Shown: positions 62,138 to 64,000 of the stretch, piece after piece
Layout of the letters: every line of letters begins with the position of its first letter
How positions within the stretch are numbered: the stretch's first letter is position 1
NCBI RefSeq assembly: GCF_000381545.1
Contig: NZ_KB906694.1
Span: forward strand, 1-64,000
Length of the DNA stretch: 64,000 bases
Reading direction: 5' to 3'
From: Rhodonellum psychrophilum GCM71 = DSM 17998
GTDB taxonomy: Bacteria; Bacteroidota; Bacteroidia; Cytophagales; Cyclobacteriaceae
The notes under the pieces: model-generated
The model's database searches: none
Told to the model about the DNA's origin: nothing
Seen by the model: only the letters and a program-made list of their open reading frames with translations
Program-made: the position numbers and the translations under genes

Positions 62138-64000
62138 ATGTTGCTGAGCAAACTGGAAATAAAGGGTTTTAAGAGTTTTGGAGACAAAATGGTCATCCAT
62201 TTTGACAAAGGGATTACCGGTATCGTCGGTCCAAATGGCTGTGGAAAATCCAATGTGGTCGATGCGATCCGTTGGGTTTTGGGGGAACAAAAATCCAGAA
62301 TGCTCAGATCGGACAAAATGGAGAATGTCATTTTCAATGGCACCAAAAACCGAAAACCAACCAATCTGGCAGAGGTTTCCCTGACTTTTGAGAACACAAA
62401 AAACCTCCTTCCAACCGAATTTACCCACGTCACCATCACCCGAAGATACTACAGAAGCGGAGAAAGCGAATACCTGCTCAACGGGGTGGTTTGCCGCCTA
62501 AAAGACATCAACAATCTTTTCATGGACACGGGGATCAACTCCAACAGCTATGCCATCATCGAGTTGAAAATGATCGAGGAGCTGCTGAATGACAAGAACA
62601 ATTCCCGAAGGGAGTTATTTGAGGAGGCCGCCGGGATTTCTAAATTCAAGAATAGGAAAAAGGAAACGCTACGCAAGCTTGAGGATACCGATGCCGATTT
62701 GTCCAGAGTGGAAGATGTGCTGTTTGAAATCGAAAAAAACCTGAAAAGCCTTGAAAAACAAGCAAGGCAAACCGCACGGTATTTTGAATTGAAGAAGGAA
62801 TACAAGGATGCCAGCGTCAATTTGGCAAAAAAATCCGTCAAAAAGCAAAGCGAGAACCTCATCGGTCTCCATGAAAAAGTCCAAGAAGAAAACGACAGAA
62901 AACTTCAGGTAAGCTCCAAAATATCAGAAAAGGAGGCTTTTCTCGAACAAAGTAAAGTTGCGCTGCTCCTGAAGGAGAAACTCTTGTCCTCTCGCCAAAA
63001 AACCCTGAACGAGCATGTCAACAAAATCAGGCAGTTTGAAAGCGACAAAAAGATAAAAAATGAAAGGCTGCGGTTTTTGGAAGACAGGGCGCAGAAACTT
63101 CGCGAACAGATCGACAATGACCGCAAGTCAAATGACAGGGCTGGTTTCAGTATCCGCTCTTTAGAACAAGAAAAAGAGAGCGCAGAAAAGCTCCTGGCAG
63201 AGAGGGAATTTACGGTGGAAGCCCTGAAACTTGCCTATGAGGAGCAGAAAGCCAAACAATCCGAAATCCAAGAGAGACAAAAAGAACGCAACAGGGATTT
63301 TTCATCCCGAAAAGACTTGGTGTACCAACTCTCCAAAGATCAGGAAATCAAGCAAATTCAACTCTCCACCCTCAAGCAAGAACTAGAAAAGACTACTTCA
63401 ACCGACCATAACCAAGAAGCAAGTTTGGTGGATTTTGAGGACAAACTGGTCATTCTAAAAGAGGATTTGGATGTGAAAATGGATGATTTGACCAAAATCA
63501 AAGCCAAGGAAGAGGATCAAAACCAAAAAATAGAAGAAACAAACCACATCATAGAAATCATCCGGGAGGAAGTCACGCAATCTTCGCGTAAGCTGGATGC
63601 CCGACAGAATGAATTCAACTTGACCAAATCATTGGTCGAAAATCTTGAGGGATTTCCAGAGGCAATCAAGTTTCTGAAGAAAAATTCCGACTGGGGAAAA
63701 GACATGCTCCTCCTATCGGATATCTTGACCACGGAAGAAAAATACCGGGTGTCGATTGAAAATTTTCTGGAAAACTACATGAATTATTATGTGGTGGAAA
63801 CAGAGCACCAAGCCATCACTGCGGTAAACCTCTTGAGTGATGCCGCAAAGGGAAAAGCAAATTTCTTTGTTCTTGAGCATTTTGACCGCTTTCAGCCTTC
63901 GCATACCAAACTTTTTGCCAACGCCATTCCAGCAACGGAAATCATCGAATATGATGAAAAATATGCCAAACTGATCAGTTTCATTCTGGACGAAGTGTAT
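62138..64000 (+). CDS. smc: Chromosome segregation protein SMC (partial, runs off the right edge)
   Basis: SMC forms a dimeric ATPase that compacts and separates the chromosome. The first 621 codons are present. The N-terminal half of the ATPase head has Walker A GPNGCGKS at 31-38 in GITGIVGPNGCGKSNVVDAI, and the downstream RRELFEEAAGISKFK motif. The first coiled-coil arm runs from about 165 to 495. The start of the hinge domain follows (ENLEGFPEAIKFLKK, YVVETEHQAITAVNLL). The ATG at 62138 gives the classic SMC start with KLEIKGFKSFGDK. The frame is open to the last base of the window. Confidence 0.95.
   Translation, partial: MLLSKLEIKGFKSFGDKMVIHFDKGITGIVGPNGCGKSNVVDAIRWVLGEQKSRMLRSDKMENVIFNGTKNRKPTNLAEVSLTFENTKNLLPTEFTHVTITRRYYRSGESEYLLNGVVCRLKDINNLFMDTGINSNSYAIIELKMIEELLNDKNNSRRELFEEAAGISKFKNRKKETLRKLEDTDADLSRVEDVLFEIEKNLKSLEKQARQTARYFELKKEYKDASVNLAKKSVKKQSENLIGLHEKVQEENDRKLQVSSKISEKEAFLEQSKVALLLKEKLLSSRQKTLNEHVNKIRQFESDKKIKNERLRFLEDRAQKLREQIDNDRKSNDRAGFSIRSLEQEKESAEKLLAEREFTVEALKLAYEEQKAKQSEIQERQKERNRDFSSRKDLVYQLSKDQEIKQIQLSTLKQELEKTTSTDHNQEASLVDFEDKLVILKEDLDVKMDDLTKIKAKEEDQNQKIEETNHIIEIIREEVTQSSRKLDARQNEFNLTKSLVENLEGFPEAIKFLKKNSDWGKDMLLLSDILTTEEKYRVSIENFLENYMNYYVVETEHQAITAVNLLSDAAKGKANFFVLEHFDRFQPSHTKLFANAIPATEIIEYDEKYAKLISFILDEVY

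Noticed and set aside
1..64000. tRNA, rRNA or CRISPR loci
   Set aside because: I saw no cloverleaf pattern, rRNA signature or repeat-spacer array by eye; a dedicated search could still find a missed short RNA.

Overview
The window looks like a chromosomal segment of a Bacteroidota bacterium, most likely of the Cytophagales/Cyclobacteriaceae type. The clues are the families present: a PxpABC 5-oxoprolinase set, a DUF4301 protein, a DUF5777 barrel, an isomerase with a signal peptide, a Bacteroidota-type hexuronate locus, an extracellular contractile injection system (eCIS) with DUF5908 and DUF4255 proteins, and AT-rich leaders with few Shine-Dalgarno sites. Every assignment is from reading the sequence; no database search was possible.

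Layout. 1-300: end of a transposase gene and a hairpin. 357-5336: a LacI regulator divergent from uronate isomerase, an SDR mannonate oxidoreductase and mannonate dehydratase. 5444-17517: an integron-like cassette array, described below. 17518-20370: a dispersed repeat and two unrecognised minus-strand genes. 20371-28241: an exported sugar-isomerase-like protein, glycogen branching enzyme, a second LacI regulator and pxpABC. 28515-30671: a DUF4301 protein and a small outer-membrane barrel. 31000-57185: an eCIS locus. Its probable DUF4157 cargo lies on the plus strand at 31000; the particle genes run on the minus strand from a WYL regulator and AAA ATPase through cap, sheath, tubes, hub, spike, PAAR tip, baseplate and fibre to the tape measure and a GH18-like membrane protein. 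57360-60912: a membrane glycosyltransferase and a Rieske/YceI/DUF5777 operon. 61407-64000: a small membrane-anchored protein and the first half of smc.

The most striking region is 5444-17517. A tyrosine recombinase is followed on the same strand by four gene cassettes. The cassettes are separated by three palindromic sites that are each exactly 136 nt from outer arm to outer arm (7932-8067, 9753-9888, 16534-16669). Each cassette starts with a 9-mer whose reverse complement stands at its own end, the signature of integron cassettes and attC sites. The stem sequences differ between sites but stay self-complementary, while the loop keeps four phased copies of a GTGCT-like hexamer. The recombinase appears to lack the insertion that defines IntI and has an extra N-terminal domain, so this looks like an integron analogue with a different recombinase. 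The cargo resembles defence genes: a nucleotide cyclase; a PLD nuclease with helicase-associated domains; a complete four-gene GTPase/nucleosidase conflict system in one 6.8-kb cassette; and a small membrane peptide with a nucleotide-modification-associated (Nmad2-like) gene broken by one amber codon.

A second unexplained element is a family of about 170-nt intergenic repeats with imperfect terminal inverted repeats, present three times (17841-18017, 25554-25722, 61099-61290).
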